Origin: Sandarakinorhabdus sp.
GTDB taxonomy: Bacteria; Pseudomonadota; Alphaproteobacteria; Sphingomonadales; Sphingomonadaceae
DNA length: 8,535 nt
NCBI GenBank assembly: GCA_025458465.1
Contig: JALOSK010000073.1
Location: 1-8,535 of the forward strand
Direction of reading: 5' to 3'
A model generated the notes under the pieces. The model had not been told where the DNA came from. It searched no databases and saw only the letters and a list, made by a program, of their open reading frames with translations. Shown here one piece after another: positions 7,347-8,535 of the stretch. The first letter of the stretch is position 1, and each line of letters begins with the position of its first letter. Position numbers and translations under genes: made by a program.

Positions 7347-8535
7347 ATATCGATCTCGACCCAGCCGATGGCGTGATCGAGGGCGGTGCCCGCCGGCAGC
7401 GCCAGATGCCCGCTGCGCGGTGCCGCCACCAGCGCGCCGCCGGCCGTGAAGGGTGGCGCCGCCCCTGCCCGCAGCCAATCGGCGTCGGACTGGATGTAGC
7501 GGCCATGGCTGCGCTCGCCCAGCGCCGTCACCAGCGACAGCGCCGGGAAGTTGCGCCAGCCCAGCCGCGTGGCGAGCGCGGTATCGGTGGGGTTGAAGGC
7601 CACCAGCTTGCCGCTGTCCATGCGGTCAAGGCCCCGGGCGCGCAGGGTGGCATTGCCGCTGCCATGATGGCCCACCTTGTAGAAGACGGTGCGCGCCAGC
7701 AGATCTGGCCCGGTGCGGCGCGGGGCATCAGGGGCCGAGCCAAGCGGGACAGACACGGCATCCCAGCTCTGCCAGTTGCCGGCCTGCGCATCGGCGGCAA
7801 ACAGCAGCACGTTGCCGCTGCTCACGCGTTCAACCGCCAGCACCAGGCTGGTGTTGTTGGTGTTGCGATCAAGCTGCAGGGCCAGATCGCCAGCGCCCGA
7901 CAGCCACAGGCTGTCGATGCGGCGGCCGGCATCGCCGGCCAGATAATGGCGATCCAGGAACTGCCGCAGGGCCGCATCGCCCGCGCTTCCGTCGCGCAGC
8001 GCCGAAAGCGGCACGCCCTGTTCGGCATCGAACGGGGCGGCCGGATCGTCGCGAAGATCAAGCGTGCCATCGGCAATCGCCAGCGCTGTCGCCAGCGCCA
8101 GCGTTTCGGGATGGTTGCCGAACGCCAGCTTGTAACCATCGTCAGGATCGTCATGCACGCGCAACAACGCCGGATCACGCGGCGGGCCGAGCACGTGGAT
8201 GCGCACATCCCCAACGCGTTCCGGCAGCGGCACCAGCGAGCCCGGCTCCAGATAGCGGACGCGGGCTGCGGGCACGAGGCCGCGCAGGGCCTCGCGGGCG
8301 CTGCGCACACGCTGGCCCGGCTGGGCGCCGAACAGGAAGCCGAACAGGCCATCCATGCCATTGGCCAGCCCATCAGGCAGGGTTTCGGCCGGTGCGGCAG
8401 CCATCGCCAGCCGCAAGCCCACCAAGGTTTCCTGCCCGGCATCCTTGTAGCGATCGATGGCGCTGCCCATCGCGTCGTCGGGATTTTCCGTCCACGCCAG
8501 CCACACTTCGCCCACCCGGATGCGCGGATCATCAT
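7340..8535 (-). CDS. Metallo-beta-lactamase-fold hydrolase, ComEC-like soluble type (N-terminus missing)
   Basis: The frame stays open to the right edge and codons before the GTG at 8515 read DDPRIR, so the gene begins outside the window; 397 complete residues are present. Counting from the codon at 8533, NNTSLVLAVE (225-234), LLFAADAQ with D248, and YKVGHHGS with H289/H290 are the late metal-ligand motifs of the MBL fold as seen in the ComEC beta-lactamase domain. The early HxHxDH motif must lie upstream. GDVRIHVLGPP (107-117) matches the strand preceding NNTSLVL in ComEC-like proteins, but here about 105 residues intervene. No membrane helices are visible, so this is not ComEC itself but a soluble MBL hydrolase. 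Its substrate is unknown. It converges on the oxidoreductase with nine bases between stop codons. Confidence 0.85.
   Translation of the reverse strand, partial: DDPRIRVGEVWLAWTENPDDAMGSAIDRYKDAGQETLVGLRLAMAAAPAETLPDGLANGMDGLFGFLFGAQPGQRVRSAREALRGLVPAARVRYLEPGSLVPLPERVGDVRIHVLGPPRDPALLRVHDDPDDGYKLAFGNHPETLALATALAIADGTLDLRDDPAAPFDAEQGVPLSALRDGSAGDAALRQFLDRHYLAGDAGRRIDSLWLSGAGDLALQLDRNTNNTSLVLAVERVSSGNVLLFAADAQAGNWQSWDAVSVPLGSAPDAPRRTGPDLLARTVFYKVGHHGSGNATLRARGLDRMDSGKLVAFNPTDTALATRLGWRNFPALSLVTALGERSHGRYIQSDADWLRAGAAPPFTAGGALVAAPRSGHLALPAGTALDHAIGWVEIDIA

Noticed and set aside
1..8535. RNA genes, CRISPR array, mobile element, phage or defence genes
   Set aside because: No tRNA-like cloverleaf, rRNA blocks, regularly spaced repeats, transposase or integrase motifs, or compositional breaks were seen on either strand by eye.

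Overview
The window is a compact, GC-rich stretch (roughly two thirds G+C by eye) of ordinary-looking chromosomal DNA. GC richness, strong G/C third-position preference and the gene types suggest an aerobic alphaproteobacterium, most likely a sphingomonad. That placement is an inference from gene content and was not tested by any search. I see no tRNA, rRNA, CRISPR array, insertion sequence, phage gene or integration site.

There are five protein genes in an alternating layout. From left to right: the 3' part of a DUF885 family putative zinc metallopeptidase (+); a convergent two-gene operon read leftwards, made of an endonuclease/exonuclease/phosphatase (EEP) family protein followed by a ClsC-type phospholipase D / cardiolipin synthase, joined by a 4-base ATGA overlap; a divergent, very long gene (+) for a single-chain indolepyruvate:ferredoxin oxidoreductase family enzyme; and finally the C-terminal part of a metallo-beta-lactamase-fold hydrolase (-), which runs off the right edge. 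Intergenic space is only 3, 77 and 9 bases, so nearly every base is coding.

The only real regulatory space is the 77-base divergent region at 3822-3898. It holds ribosome binding sites for both outward genes (the one for the EEP gene lies within it, and the one for the oxidoreductase lies just before its ATG), a weak candidate promoter for the oxidoreductase, and a perfect 6-base inverted repeat whose right arm runs into the oxidoreductase ribosome binding site. At the other end, the oxidoreductase and the metallo-hydrolase converge so tightly that their two stop codons form the arms of a GC-rich hairpin.

Functionally, the EEP-ClsC pair points to membrane phospholipid (cardiolipin) metabolism, and the oxidoreductase to oxidation of aryl-pyruvates from aromatic amino acid breakdown. 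Nothing in the sequence ties the five genes into one pathway. I do not see a clearly new multi-gene system. The points most worth checking are the EEP-ClsC coupling, the inverted repeat in front of the oxidoreductase, its unusual iron-sulphur cysteine pattern, and a large unrecognised insertion in the metallo-hydrolase.
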